From positions 30,694,355 to 30,758,354 of the forward strand of contig CANTUZ010000007.1 in assembly GCA_947846985.1 (NCBI GenBank): a DNA stretch of 64,000 nt. Direction: 5' to 3'. Positions 24,201 to 36,976 of the stretch are shown in pieces. The position numbers and the translations under genes were made by a program. Origin of the DNA: Fratercula arctica (taxonomy: Eukaryota; Chordata; Aves; Charadriiformes; Alcidae). The stretch's first letter is position 1. Each line of letters begins with the position of its first letter. The notes beneath the pieces are model-generated. The model had not been told where the DNA came from and did not search any database. It saw only the letters and a program-made list of their open reading frames with translations.

Positions 24201-27200
24201 TTTCACCATTTTTTTTTCTTACTGCTTTCTGCTAGGCAAAATGGAATGCAATGGCCAAAAGTCCATGTGAGCAGCTTCCAAAGGCAAGAGTCTTCACCAG
24301 CAAAATCTTCCCATTTCAAGTGAGAGCTATTTTAATCTGTGAAGATTTATCTGTCTTAAGCTGATTTCTACAATAATGTTGAAGGATTACGTAGCATTCT
24401 GCGACATTGTGACATATTCATTAAATAGAAATCTTTAATTAAACAGATTACATATATATGCCTATGTTTTTAAGAATGTTTGAATTGTTCAATGTTAATT
24501 CAGTTTTTTTAAACAATCCCTGCAAGAAGCTGTCTCAAATGCAGTTCTAGCAATTTCGATGTAAAACCTCACTGCACAACCTATCACAGATTATGTGGAA
24601 GTTATTTCATGTGACATATGGGAGGTCATTTGTGCAGATTCATAAGTTTTGTCATACTTCGTGTTTTTAAACAAACAGCACTTTTATAAACTTACCAAGT
24701 AAACAAATTCATCTGCATATAAGGCATTAATGTACTGCTTGTAAGCATATAATTATTGTTCTGATTTCCTCAAATGTAATTTTTAGTATAAGTTCATTTA
24801 CTATTCTTGTTTTTGAAAATATTCATTTGCTAATTGGCTTCCTATAGTAAGACAGCTCTAGGCATGTGGATTGAGCAAAAAAAATTAGATGAGAGACTTT
24901 TGCAAAAAAATGCAAGGAATGTTCTTATAAGGGAGCACAACTGTTTGCATCTGAAGCTAAAATTCTAAGAGAATGTTTATAGGCAATTCAGGGTTTGTGA
25001 GGAATATGGCCATATAGCACAGAAAAGTGGATGCAGTCTTAAAAGTGTTACAAAGATTAGTGAACATTTTTCTTTAGAAAAATACTTCTGATATTATCAT
25101 TTCTCTAATCCATTATTTGATATTCTGTTGCTAGTTGGCAAAAATCTCATTTTACGTACTAATCTCAGTGGCTAACAAAGTTTGTTTCAACACCTGTACA
25201 TTTCATGCAACATGTAACAAATATAAACATTCATAGACATGCATTTCCTATATGATATTTATGAACATATAACTGTGATTATTAGGAGCACTAGTGTCAT
25301 ATAGGTTGCATTGTGCAGAAACGTTTGAATATTATAGTTACACTTGTCACGTATGATCTTAATGTGTTCTCCACTTATGATTTTAAACAATTGCTTAAAT
25401 ATTAGAAAGAGCTATGCAATAAAACTTTGAAGCGTTCAGACCTAGTGCTTTGTTTGGGCTCTGTTTTTGAGCTCAAGCATTACTATTGCTTCTTCCATTT
25501 AGAAATTTCCTTTTTAACACAGTTAAACGGAAGCTGTGGTTGGATGTACAAAGGTAAGTTGCTTTGCTTTTGCAAATGTTATCAGCTGTTAGTAGCAATT
25601 AGCTTACGGAGGGTTTTTTTTTAAATGCCTAACTAGCAAGGTGATATATTGTGTGTTAACGGAAGGGAAATTTTTAACGAATGTAGGTCATCTTTGAACA
25701 AAATTAGCATTCAACAAAATATGCCTGCTATAATGTCTCACCTTTAAGAAGTCAAGCCTATAGACTTTAAAACGTGGTTAGATGCTGCCCTCTTCTGCTT
25801 GTTCCAAACTCAGTTTTTCTCTAGTGTCTGCAGTGCCTCTGGGCAATCTTTACACTGTCTGATAGACACTATGTTGAATCTTCTGCTAAAATTAAAAAAA
25901 AAGTTTGCAAGTACACTGGAAGAAGTAAACATATACTTAATATTGACACCGGATGTAGGAAAAGTACATAGGTATTTTAGCAGGAGTATGTGATATAATT
26001 GATACATTCTTTTCATTAGGTTAAATAAAGTAAAAATCCTGTTTCTCAACTGTCTTACAAATGTACTATGAAGATATTAAAGGATACAGCTGGACTTTAA
26101 CCTGTATAAGGAAACCCATCTGTTTGTCTGATAATGAGTTTACCCATTATTCATTGTGTCCTCTTGACAAACCTGTCCATTGTGAAGCAGTACAGATCTA
26201 CAAAACACTGGCAAAGAATTGAGCAGCGTTATCTTATTATTTATTGTATCTCCTCTGGGTATAGACACGCTGCTTTCATTATAGCATCAGCAGTGAGTTC
26301 TAAGGATCTGGGCTTAAAATTTTTTTTCATTTAGAGAGAGGGAGAGAGCACGCTACTTTCATTTGCAGAGGAGAAATAATAGCTTTACGGCTTATAACTG
26401 CCCTTTAGCAAAAGGATATCCTTAATAGAAATGTGCTTGTGCACTTAGTTCAACTCTTCTGTAGACAATATATCAGGTGTTGAAAATTAAGGGAATTAAG
26501 GCAAGAAAAGTGATGAAATAAATTCATTTTTTACTTTGCCTCTGCATGACAAATATGGGAATTTGAATTTCTTAGCAGTTCAACTGTAGTTTTAATAAAG
26601 ATTTCTGTTGACTATGATGTAATGGAGAGGGAAATATAGTGCATCATGAAAATGCATTTTGATGCATTTCAGTTATTAGAAACACCTTTTATTAGAAGAA
26701 AACCTCTTCAGAACAAACCTCAAAATAAAATTCTGACATTGGGCAAGTCTGTTTCACTGCTTACCTTCAGAGATGCTTCACATTGCAAAAATTAGAATGC
26801 TTTCCCAGGAGATAGAATCAAATTTTATTATATTTGCACTATTGCTTACCAGGTTGCATCGTCTTCATCTTAACCATACATCTAACTAAACTTATGAGAA
26901 AGCAGTTACTACAGAAAACAATCAAACAACTTGTTTAAATCCGTCTTTAAATCTAACACCATGCTTTCTTCTGCAGTACTTCCAACAAAGCACTCATGAT
27001 TCATGATCCAGTCAGTGTGGCTTTTTGTAAACATAGTCTTTCCACATATTCTATGACATTTCTGTAACGAATCTTCAAGCATGAAAAATGCACGTTGTCA
27101 TAGGCTAACACTGGGAGAAGTCACTAAAGTAATAGGTTACTATTATGATTGCCTTAAAATAGAGTTGGTTAAAGACGACTCTGTGATTCAGTATGTATGC

Positions 27201-30200
27201 TGACAAATGTATATATTATCGTGTTGTTTCCAGGATGTTGATTCATCAACTTGTTGAAATCCGTAGGAAGTGTAATACTTATGGCTTGATTGAAATTTAG
27301 TTATAAAAACACTTGTTCAGTGACCATTAACTTAAAAGCTGATACAACCTCAATTTTAAATCAAGTACTCCCTTCCAGACTAACAAAAGCCTTTTGGCAG
27401 CTGAAGCTGCCAGCACTGAATTACGAGCAAGTATGAGAGAAGTGGTAAAGGACAGGCGCTTACAATGGTGAAATTCTTCTTTTGTGAAAGAATGAAAATT
27501 CTTCACAACTTGTTTGCTCAGTACTGAAATTTTATCTTTTCATATCTATGATTTAATAAGCAATTACCTTGAAAATGACTGATTTTTTGCTGTGTTTGGT
27601 ATTCCTATAAATGTTTTTTAAGTGGTCAATTTACAATCAACTTAGTTGGACTTAAGTATAATTCTGAGTTGTGAAATTGTGTTGTGGCATTAATGAAAAA
27701 ATTATGTTGTTGCTGCTGTTATCTCAACAAAAGGGGAAATACTTTCCACTTAATGCTCTGGCTTCATCCTTGGAAATCACAGACCAAGGCAGAGATTGAT
27801 ACAGGTGATGACAGAAGTAAAGGCTGGAAGGAAAAAGTAGTGCTATTAACAGTTAAGAGTTATATTTCACAGTTGTTGCTAACTTAGCCTGAATTGCTTA
27901 AAACAGAGTAGATTTTTCGTAGCCTATATACATATAGTATATAAGTAAAATTTTTAAAAAATGGTTTTTCCTATGAGTTGAGTGAGCAGTGGTTTATTGC
28001 ACTCTGATTATGTATCGTCCTTATGAATCAAGAGGAATGGTGTCAATATGTACCCACTCAGACAGTGAGGAGGAGAGAAAGTATGGAGTCAGAACAGAAA
28101 CAGGCATCAAGGAACAAATGGTGTGAAACATTGTCTGGTTTCTACTTAGTGTAGTTAGGAAGGTGGGAAAAAAACTGAGGTCTTTTCGGAGTATATTCCA
28201 GTGCCTGCTGAAAACTGCTTTGCAGAGTAATTTGATGCTGTTTATAATTTGCTGTTTTTAACAGTTCTCCAGATGCTGGTGTCTAATAAAGTCAGTATGA
28301 ATAGTGAAAATACCATAATAGAAGAATATTAATTCATAGAACTGTACCTCTTGGTATCTAGGAGTGCTGGTTCTTTTTTGCCCAAATGTATTGTACTACA
28401 TATTAATCCATTATAATTTAATGTATTAAAGAGGGAGATAAATGCTAAAACTAGTGTAATATCCAAACAAAAGTACAAAATAAAAAAATGCCTTCTTGTT
28501 TTAGTGGTCAGTTGTTAATCCTATGATAGTGGTTACAAGCAATCCCTTAGTGATCTTAAATAGCTTGAAGGAGGGGAAACAGGTGATTTGAATACCGTAG
28601 CACATTTCTTTCCTCTAGTGGATTATTTGCAGGACAGTGCCTGACAGAGATGCTTCTTATTGCCCATTCCATTGAGCATTCTTACACCATAGTTACTGAT
28701 AGTCTTTCTACACGTAAACTATACAAATACAAAATAAGATGTGGTTGCTAAAATCTAGAGGATGTTGGAAATTGTATTCAAGGTTGGAGACACCATTCAA
28801 GCTGTGAAATCTGTTGCAGAAATTTCAAAAATATTCTGTTTTGGTTTGTTTTGTTTTTTCCTGTAGCCAAAGTTCCTTACTGAAATGTCATGTCCTTACA
28901 TGGTTTTGCATGTTAATCAAGCAGTTCATTCCTCCTTTAGCTGTGGTCTCAGGACTTTTATTTGTGACCCATATAACGTTACTAAGATGTATTCCAGTAA
29001 AATTTATGCCATGTTTGTGTTTGGAATGTAAGAAATGCAATCTGTATTCTGGTAATGATGGGTTAAAATGTAAAGGTCTCTTGGAATACTAGGAATCCAT
29101 CAAGAGAGGGAAATACTTCTTTGATGGTGTTGGATTCCTCTAACGCAAGAGAACTAATATGAGCAGAGCATGTGCAATGATGACTACACTTAGTGATGAT
29201 GTTTCTTGTGGGTATGTGCTCCCGACAATAGAGATGCATCTTAAATATATGCAAATATATAATACATTTACCTGTTGTGATTTAAGTAACTTGCTGAAGT
29301 AGGGTACTGGATGTAAATTTAGATACCAGGAAGCTGAGATATAAACTAGCTAAATAAACAATAAGATAAATTTAAATAGTGCTGCTTTGATTGTAGCTAA
29401 AGTAGAATAGTAGTAAGAAGAAAAAACATGAGATTTGAAAATATACAAGGCTATATTTAATTTGTCTAAAAAATGCTTATGAAGTTTCAGAAATGCAGTA
29501 AACTGCACTGTTGAAGTTCTGTCTACAGATACTTCAGAACTTGAATTCTAGTTCTAGACCAACAAACCTTTGTTAAACTTTGAAGTTACTTGCTTATCAG
29601 CTGTATTATAGGACTGGACAAATGAATTTCTGAGTTTCAGTGTTGATAGCGAGCCAGCTTATGGACTACTGCTTATAGTACGCTGATATTCTGGAGATAC
29701 GAATTTGTGGAATTGCTGCTTTTACTGGGATTTTACTGTTTGCTGAGAAGTTCTTAGGTAGGGAAAAGTATTAAAAAAAAAAAAAAGACAACTGAGAACT
29801 CGAATGTATGTTATTCTTGGGAAAAATACTATTCCATATAGCTATTACAAACTTCCCATTCAATGAGGAATGTTCCACAGCAGTTAAGGGGCTGACTGCA
29901 TAGATACAGATGAGGAAAAATCCTTTCACTATTTATTGTGAAGCAGAAAATACCATAACTGACAAGTCTATTAAGGTAAATAGTTGTGATCATTTTTTGC
30001 ATATATAGTTGCCAAAAAGGTGGCTACAGAGGAATGTAATGGGATTAATAGAAAAATCCCTGTTCATTAGCATGGAAATCTATCACTGACTTTCATAAAA
30101 AGTCAATTAAAAAATTGAAAGATGTTCTGATATAAAAGGAATGAAATAACAAGTAGATTTCTTATATGTTTAGGTATGTACTCAACAATTGCTCAATAGG

Positions 30201-30613
30201 AAATTACTGAATTGAACCATGAAGATGAATGAGATGCTGCATAGAGCTATAGACTTCAGTGTGGACTGTGGAGGCAATGAACTCAACAATAGGAAAAGAT
30301 ATTTATATTGGTAACTCTAGGATACCAGAAATTTAATTATGTCCAGAGCTGGTAAGAGGGTTTCCATCACAGAAGTGATAAATAGTCAGATGTTTCTAAG
30401 CTTGCTTCGAGGTCTTAATCCCTTTTAATTCTATTCTCTGCTCCCCTGTAAAGGGAGCACACAGAATACTGAACTCAGTCTGAACATCTCACTTTGTCCT
30501 CTGTGTATAATGACAAAAATCTCAGATCTTATTTCCTGCAGGAGTTAGTCTTGATTATCTATTAGTGGACAGCAACATTTCCCTCAAAACAAGATTTTTA
30601 TAAATTCTCTTCA
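21251..30613. other. AT-rich unique sequence, no gene seen
   Basis: About 9.4 kb without a supportable gene. The largest open frame is 23069-23461 (+, 130 codons), in a slightly GC-richer patch; I found no convincing family. Short runs include T/A-rich sequence at 22768-22794, GA repeats at 26333-26350 and an A15 run near 29769. No datable repeat is recognised. Confidence 0.5.
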
Positions 30614-30639
30614 GCCTATTCTGCATGCCTATTCTGCAT
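30614..30639. repeat. Perfect tandem duplication, 2 x 13 bp
   Basis: GCCTATTCTGCAT occurs twice, head to tail, without mismatch (30614-30626 and 30627-30639). The lack of divergence points to a recent slippage event. Confidence 0.95.
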
Positions 30640-33600
30640 TCAGTTCAGTTATTGAAAATAATTCTGTCTTAACGTGATGTAGATCTTTTAATTTATTTTA
30701 CGACACAGCAATAATGACAGCGAGATAAAAACTTAGATTTTCTGTATCTGCAGAGGCAACTCAGGCAGGAAGAAGAGGTTTTACCTTCCTGCTGCTGCGA
30801 CACATAGTGACTTTGTACACCCTGAACTTTCAGCTGAGCCTCTCCCATTTCAGGTGGCAGGCAGGGGTCCCAAGGATTGCCACTGCTGGGGAACTGCCCT
30901 GTCCTTGCTGGGTGGGCAGCATTTAATAACACTGCTACCTTAACTAAAGCCAAGTGCCAGCTTGTGATTTGAAATGATAGACAGTAGATAAATAGGCAAT
31001 AAATTTAAAGGGTATTTCAGTAAATAGCTTCAAACATGTCTAAGCTGTTTACGTTTGTGGTTTTGACCACAATTTTGTGACCACAATTTCATTTCTGTAT
31101 GCAGTTTGGAAAATGGTTGTGTATGGGATTTAGCCTGCAGCTCAGCCAGCCTACTGGGGAATGTGGGATGGTCAGATCCAACACGGTGTCAGCCGCTCCA
31201 AGCTGTCCCTTGAAAAGAAGGCAGCTCTACTGCAGAAGTCAACTCAGTATTTCTGCAAGGTTTTGCACAGTACTGTGAGAAGATATTAGGTCTAGTACTG
31301 AGGATTGTAGATAATGCACATTATAAATAGTCTTTAAGATCTGTCTCTCTTAGTTGGTAAGGTAGTTATGTGGAAATACTACATTATATGAAGATACTCT
31401 AATATTGCAGTAAGGGCAACTATATAGATAGTTAGATAAACAAAATCTACAAGTGAAGACAATGGCCCAAATTTGGCAAAGTATTGTCACAGTATTGGTT
31501 AGTGAAGTTTTAAAAATGTTTAACTTAAGCAGACCTGTGATCTGCTATTTCTTAATCTTTAAAAACTCACTTACAAGGACTATCCAGTGATAAAATGTAG
31601 CTCAGTAGCACTACTGTTTCCTTCCCAGACACCTCAGGAAAATTACCATCTTGGCAGAATAGATCGGTAAAAGACCATTAAAAGTAACTTAAGGAGAGGA
31701 TGCTAAAATGCTAAAACTGCTCAGCTATGAGTTCAGTGAAGTAAAGGGGTTGATAGTGTTGCAGTAGCACTTAGAATCGCAACTAAAACCCAGACATTGT
31801 TCTAGCTTTGACTGATAGGGAGAGAACATCCCAACCACCTGTTTACTTGTCGATGAGACTCACAGTTGTGACTCTTTGAATTCTGGAATTGAGTTCAGGG
31901 ATGAAATGTTTAATCAAAGTAAATCACCAGTATTTTGAATGATTATGTTGTCTTCAACTGTCTATTGAGACATTGCTGTCTTTTCCAAGACCTCTAATGG
32001 AAGTAAATAAAATGTATCAGTACAGCTTGTGCCTGGGGCTACGTCATACTATGAACACTCAAGGGATGTTTTAGGACATAATCACAGAAAACATGCAGCA
32101 CTTGCCAAAGCGGTGCTAAGTCTGCCAGAGAATGTGTACCCCCAAATATATTGGTGAGAGTAAGAAAAGGCTAATATTTCTGAGTAATGAAAAACACAGT
32201 AGTTTTAATAACCATATTGAGGTTCAATAGCTCTGGGACTTTACCACATATAGTGTATTTTTTTTATTGCTACTTTTGGTTATTTTTGCTAAGGTCAAAT
32301 ACATCACTGTATATTTACCATGCAAAGCAGAACAATTGCTTGCATTGGTAAAACTTAAGAGAAGCTAAAATACTTGTAAATAAGAAAACATTGTTTATTT
32401 TATTCTAAGTAAATATAAAGGTTTAGCTATCTCAATATCAGCAGTATATTTCCTTGAACTTCTTACTGTAGAAAAGACTGTTGCATATAGATATACATAC
32501 GACTGTCGAAATCATGCTTTAAAAGTAGAACAAACGTGTATATTTTCCTTTCATTCAGAGATTCAGGCAATTGACTGGCAATTTAATCTTAATTTTAGAC
32601 CTGTTACTGTGAGGTCCATAGTTTCTTACTAAAATCATGTGTCACACTGACACCAACCTTTCTAGACTCTCCCTTCCCCCGTGAGTGCTTGTGCATACTC
32701 TCTGGTGGTGAAAATGGAACAAGCAGATTTAATTCAGTACACAAAACATGTTAAGCTATAGAAGAGCTACATACATCAGAGAAGTTTTGCGATGAATATG
32801 TCAGCTTTGTCCCCTCAAATAAAAGCATTTAATTGACCACTTTTCTGAAAAGTTTCTTACCTCCTTGTATTAACATTAGCTCCATATATTAATATCCCCA
32901 TTACAAATAAATCCAAATTACACCTTTAAAATTTTGAAATGGGCCTTGAAGTCCACACACAGAACTTTGAAAATTTTGCTTTAAATGTATTGTAAATGGC
33001 TTGTCATTTAAAAAACTGGTATTGGTACAGACAAGTTAAAGAGGTTTTGAGTTACAGGATTTAAGAAGGGGTGTAAAATAGGTTTATAAGCAAAAGACTG
33101 GTGTTGTGGTTTCCTCAAACCAGGACAGGAACATTAAAATCAGACTACTGTGTTTTAAGGCTTCAAAAATAAACCCGCAAACCAAAACCAAAGAAAAGAC
33201 TTAATTTAAGGACATCAAGCCAGAAATGAAGCAAAATACCAAGATCAGCAAACAAATGAGAACCAAACTGCTTGGACCTCTTGGCAACATAAACAATTAA
33301 GCCATCCAAAAGTACTGCCAAATTTAGCAAGTTCTCAAACATACAAAAATCCCACCGTATTCTAATTGAAATACATTTATACTATCAGAGTTTTGTCAGC
33401 CTGTTATGTGTATAATTTCCTAAAGGGAACAAATCTTAATCATCAAAATTTTGATAGTGTTTTATAACAAACTGTATGTTGTATTTAAACCAATTTTACA
33501 CCCAAAATTCTTTGAAATTTCGAACTAGCTCTGGGTGATGCATTGTTTTGTGGTATGCCTCATTGGAATGTGCCAGGTTCATTCATGTCTTCTGATGAAT

Positions 33601-35672
33601 CGTGTTACTGAAATGATGTGATAAATATTTTCAATATAAATACATTTTACATTTTGAAGGTGGGGGAGCGCATTTGGTTTGTGCGTCATAAATGAATTTT
33701 AAAGTGAATTAAAATCTGTGAAAGAACTCAAAAAACCTTTGTGATGTAATAGAAAGTTTATGCTGCCTCCCTTAGCTTTTAAACTGACATAAAGCTTACT
33801 GTTAACGTTTTGCAGGCATTTTCAATTGCATAAAATTGTGAAGTGACAACTTCATTTTAGTATTTAAGACATTGTAATAAAGTTCTCACAAAGTATGTAA
33901 TTATAGAATAGCCCCAAACATAAAATACAAATTTTCATTTTGAATGGTAATTGAAGGCACTTGAAAATTGCGAAAGTTAGATGCTATAATTGGAAAGAAA
34001 TGCCATCAAGAAAAGCTACACTAGGCCTAAGACATTCCTGATGTGATAAAGGGTCAAATTTCCAAACCCCTTTAATAAATTACCTGTTTTGCAAAAGGGA
34101 ACTTAAATAGAATAAACAACTGGGGGTAAGGGGAGGTAGCAGGTAGAAAAGCTGGGTGACATAATTTTATGAGTACATCTCTGAGATATATTCAGTTCCA
34201 GGAAACCTGGGTGGAATGAGGAGTCTTACTTCTGATGTGTTGCTCTCTTTTATTTTGTTTATGTCCTGACTTTTAATCTTATCCATGTAAATGTAGGACT
34301 ATCTTTGAAAATATCTTCAGGTTCAAATAGAAATTTTGACAGAACTTGGAAGATGAATAACATTTAAAGTGAGCAAATTGGCATGAATATATGTTCATGT
34401 ATCTGCTGTTCAGAATTTTATGCATAATTAGTATCAATGTTTTACCATTATGGTTTACCTATAAAAAGCGGGGAAAAAATCAAGGAAATTGATTGAATAG
34501 CAACATGCAATTATAAAATCTCTTTAAATAACTAAGTAAGCATCGTTTATTTGACAAGCTGTCTACTAAAAGGTGATTTCCCCCCTCCCCCTCCTCTAAA
34601 TATGTATGTTTAGCGATGTTTCAAGGATCTGTGAAAAATAAGGCAGAAAGGGCAGATTTAACTCATTAGGTGGGGAGGGACGATGGAAGGGTAGTGGAGT
34701 AGCTGAACCCCTTCTGTGATTATGAGTGTGCAGCTTGCTTTGAAACCTGGGAAAGGAAAGACGACAGTGCCTATGTCACTAAGACTCTCTTTTCCCTCCC
34801 TCTTGACCTCTGTCAGGTGCATCTATGAAGTCTTTAAAAATCAAAAGAAGGTAGCAACTCTCAGTAGCTCCCAAGCCCTTTGCTTTCCCACTATTTAACC
34901 AGACAGTGAGCTTCTTGAACACTGAAGTGTCTTAAATAGTTTTTATTTCCATTGTTGACAGAGGTATAATTTAAGGCTGGAACAATTCAGTTTGCACATA
35001 TTTTAGCAGTAATATATTAAATGGAGTAGTAGTGGTATGATGTGGTACAGAACAACTGCAGTAATGTGTGCAGTTGTACGTTGGCTTTTTTCCAGCATTT
35101 TGTTCTAATGAATGAGCTCTTTCTTGTTCTTGGAAGCTGTGTCACTAAAATGGTATGTTCAAAGCTTGGCTTGGATGATTTTTCTTCCTTTGCATTCCTC
35201 AATAAATACTGCTAAAAAGGCTTAAGAACAAAGGGAGGGTTGCAGGAAATTATCCAGGCCACCTCCTTTGCTTTCCTTTCCTCTTCTTGGAGGGTGAGAG
35301 AATACAAAGCATTATTATGTTATCTCTCTGTTCATTATGAACATCTGAATAGAGCAATTTCCTTATTCACACATCTTTACAAATTGCTAGCTTGACTTGC
35401 TGTCATTTAAAACTACAAGTGTGTTTAACAAAGAAAATAATAGAAACATAACAATTATTACAGGCATTAGGGTAATATGAAAAACTCATTGGCTTAATTA
35501 AAAGCTGATTTCTGTACAAGTAAAGGCCTAGGATGCATCAACTGGAAAGTACAAGGAGAAAGCACACAGCAACTTCACAACGTCACTTGTAGTTTTAGAA
35601 AGGTGAGAAAGCTGTTGTTATTTTTAGTTTAGTCTTACATTCATTATGTTTATGCCTTAGTTTATTTTCCTT
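30640..35672. other. AT-rich unique sequence, no gene seen
   Basis: About 5 kb with no supportable gene. It holds a 14-bp near-tandem repeat with an overlapping hairpin at 31055-31090. The block 33380-34020 is long, AT-rich, free of simple repeats and dense in homeodomain-like TAAT/ATTA motifs. It resembles conserved non-coding sequence, but without an alignment this is only an impression. Confidence 0.45.
31064..31090. repeat. 14-bp tandem repeat overlapping a small dyad
   Basis: TGACCACAATTTTG (31064-31077) is followed by TGACCACAATTTC (31078-31090). The first copy also completes an inverted repeat, TTGTGGT-TTTG-ACCACAA, with the bases before it. ACCACA is the RUNX core motif, so three RUNX-like sites lie within about 35 bp; function is not shown. 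Confidence 0.6.
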
Positions 35673-35737
35673 AAAAAAACCTCAAACAACAGATAACAAC
35701 CCAAAAACAAACAAAAAACCACACAAAAAACCACCCC
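35673..35737. repeat. A/C-rich low-complexity tract
   Basis: About 65 bases of mostly A and C (CAAACAAAAAACC-like units), beginning with an A run. It is of the same type as the tracts at 21135-21250 and 43392-43489, and lies directly before an old interspersed repeat. Confidence 0.8.
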
Positions 35738-35780
35738 TAGGAAAGGATAGATATTCAAAGCACTAAGTGCTCTCAGTGTA

Positions 35781-35902
35781 AATCCTGCCAACCAACGAAG
35801 CAGACACCCGATGTTAAGCACCTACATAGACCCATCAAAGTCAGTAGAACTGAGCGCTCAAAAGTAAAGCATCTGTTTTAGTGCTTGGCTGATTTGGGCT
35901 AC
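35781..35902 (+). repeat. Relic of an ancient amniote interspersed repeat (unclassified)
   Basis: Blocks AATCCTGCCAACC, ATGTTAAGCACC, ACCCATCAAAGTCAGTAGAA, CTGAGCGCTCAAAAGTAAAG and TAGTGCTTGGCTGATTTGGG follow each other in the order of a repeat common in turtle and crocodile genomes. Those copies read like TTAAGCACATGC, CCCATTGAAGTCAATGGGA and TTAAGTGCTTTGCTGAAT. I recall the pattern but not a secure family name. The copy is heavily diverged, so it would predate birds. Confidence 0.5.
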
Positions 35903-36953
35903 AATTAAAGATTTAGCTCAGCAAGCATAGGTATAAACTTAGATTTGTATGTATTATATTAGTCTTCTAGGAGCCATAAAATTAATGAAAATTTGCCTTA
36001 GACTGAAATTTTATTAGGTCGTAGTCAAATGATGACAGATCCCAGTGGCACAGTTGCTTGAGGTCATTTTCCAGTGCTACTTCGCCAGGGGCAATTCAGC
36101 CTGGAAAGGATTATACAGATTTTATAGAGACAGCTTGTCTTACAGGACATATCTGCTGAGCAATACCATTCTACCTATAAAAGATAATACCAGGGGGATC
36201 AAGATCTCTTTGAGATGACTTTGTTTATTTACTTTCCTGCAGAGGAGGTGTCATTAAGAGTTCATGTTCAATAAGAGTGTACAAGTTGTTTTGGATTATG
36301 AACACAGATTCCACAGGAATCTGGATTTTTTTTTTTTTTTTTTTTTCTTCACAGGTTCAGCATTCTAGAAGTTTGTCTTTGGGTCATGGTGGACATTCTC
36401 TTGCTATAGGTGTTATTCTAAGAATTATAGAGCTCTGAATTAGCAGCTTTTTTTGTAGATTAGGGACGAGGCCGGCTGGCTTGTATAGCAAGTGTGTAAC
36501 TGTAACTGTTCAACTAATGTGTGTTACTTTTCTAGACATATGGGTTATATGTAGGTATTTCTGCTTCCTCTTGCAATGAACTGTAACAGGTTAAATTACC
36601 TTCAGTAGTGGCTTATGTTACATATTCTGTTTTACATTAAAATAGACTATGATCATTCACAGTGTTAATATTATCTCAGTGGAAGTGTGTTGCTAGCTAA
36701 CAAGTTGGGGAAATAACTCTTTGAAAAGTTTCAGCTTTTCTAGCAAAGCATAGGTTTAAGGTAACAAAATAATTTTTGCAATGAATAGGCACTGAATCAG
36801 TAGGAATGCTTAAAGCAGACTTTTTTCATTAAGAATAATATTTACTTTAAGCCAAAAAACCTAAGAGGACAAAGGAAACGGAGAAAGTAAATGCCTGAGT
36901 CTGAAGAAACAGAGCATCTTTACAAATGTAGAATTACTTCATTCTTCACTCCG
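35903..36953. other. AT-rich unique sequence, no gene seen
   Basis: About 1 kb. The only landmark is a T21 run at 36326-36346. No coding or repeat similarity is recognised. Confidence 0.5.
36326..36346. repeat. T21 mononucleotide run
   Basis: Twenty-one uninterrupted T, preceded by GGA and followed by CTTC. No LINE or SINE body is recognisable beside it, so it is treated as simple sequence. Confidence 0.9.
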
Positions 36954-36976
36954 CCCCCCCCCCCCCCCCCCCCCCC
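36954..36976. repeat. C23 homopolymer run
   Basis: Twenty-three uninterrupted C, preceded by CTCCG. Runs of C or G this long are rare compared with A/T runs. The opposite strand, G23, can fold into G-quadruplex structures, and the run encodes the poly-Gly stretch of a spurious minus-strand frame (36920-37204). True length is likely to vary and may be miscalled by sequencing. Confidence 0.9.

Noticed and set aside
26735..26790. Possible MIR core (ACATTGGGCAAGTCTGTTTC)
   Set aside because: Only the GGGCAAGTC block fits; the following TGTAAAATGG-type block and 3' part are missing, unlike the well-supported copy at 20441-20640.
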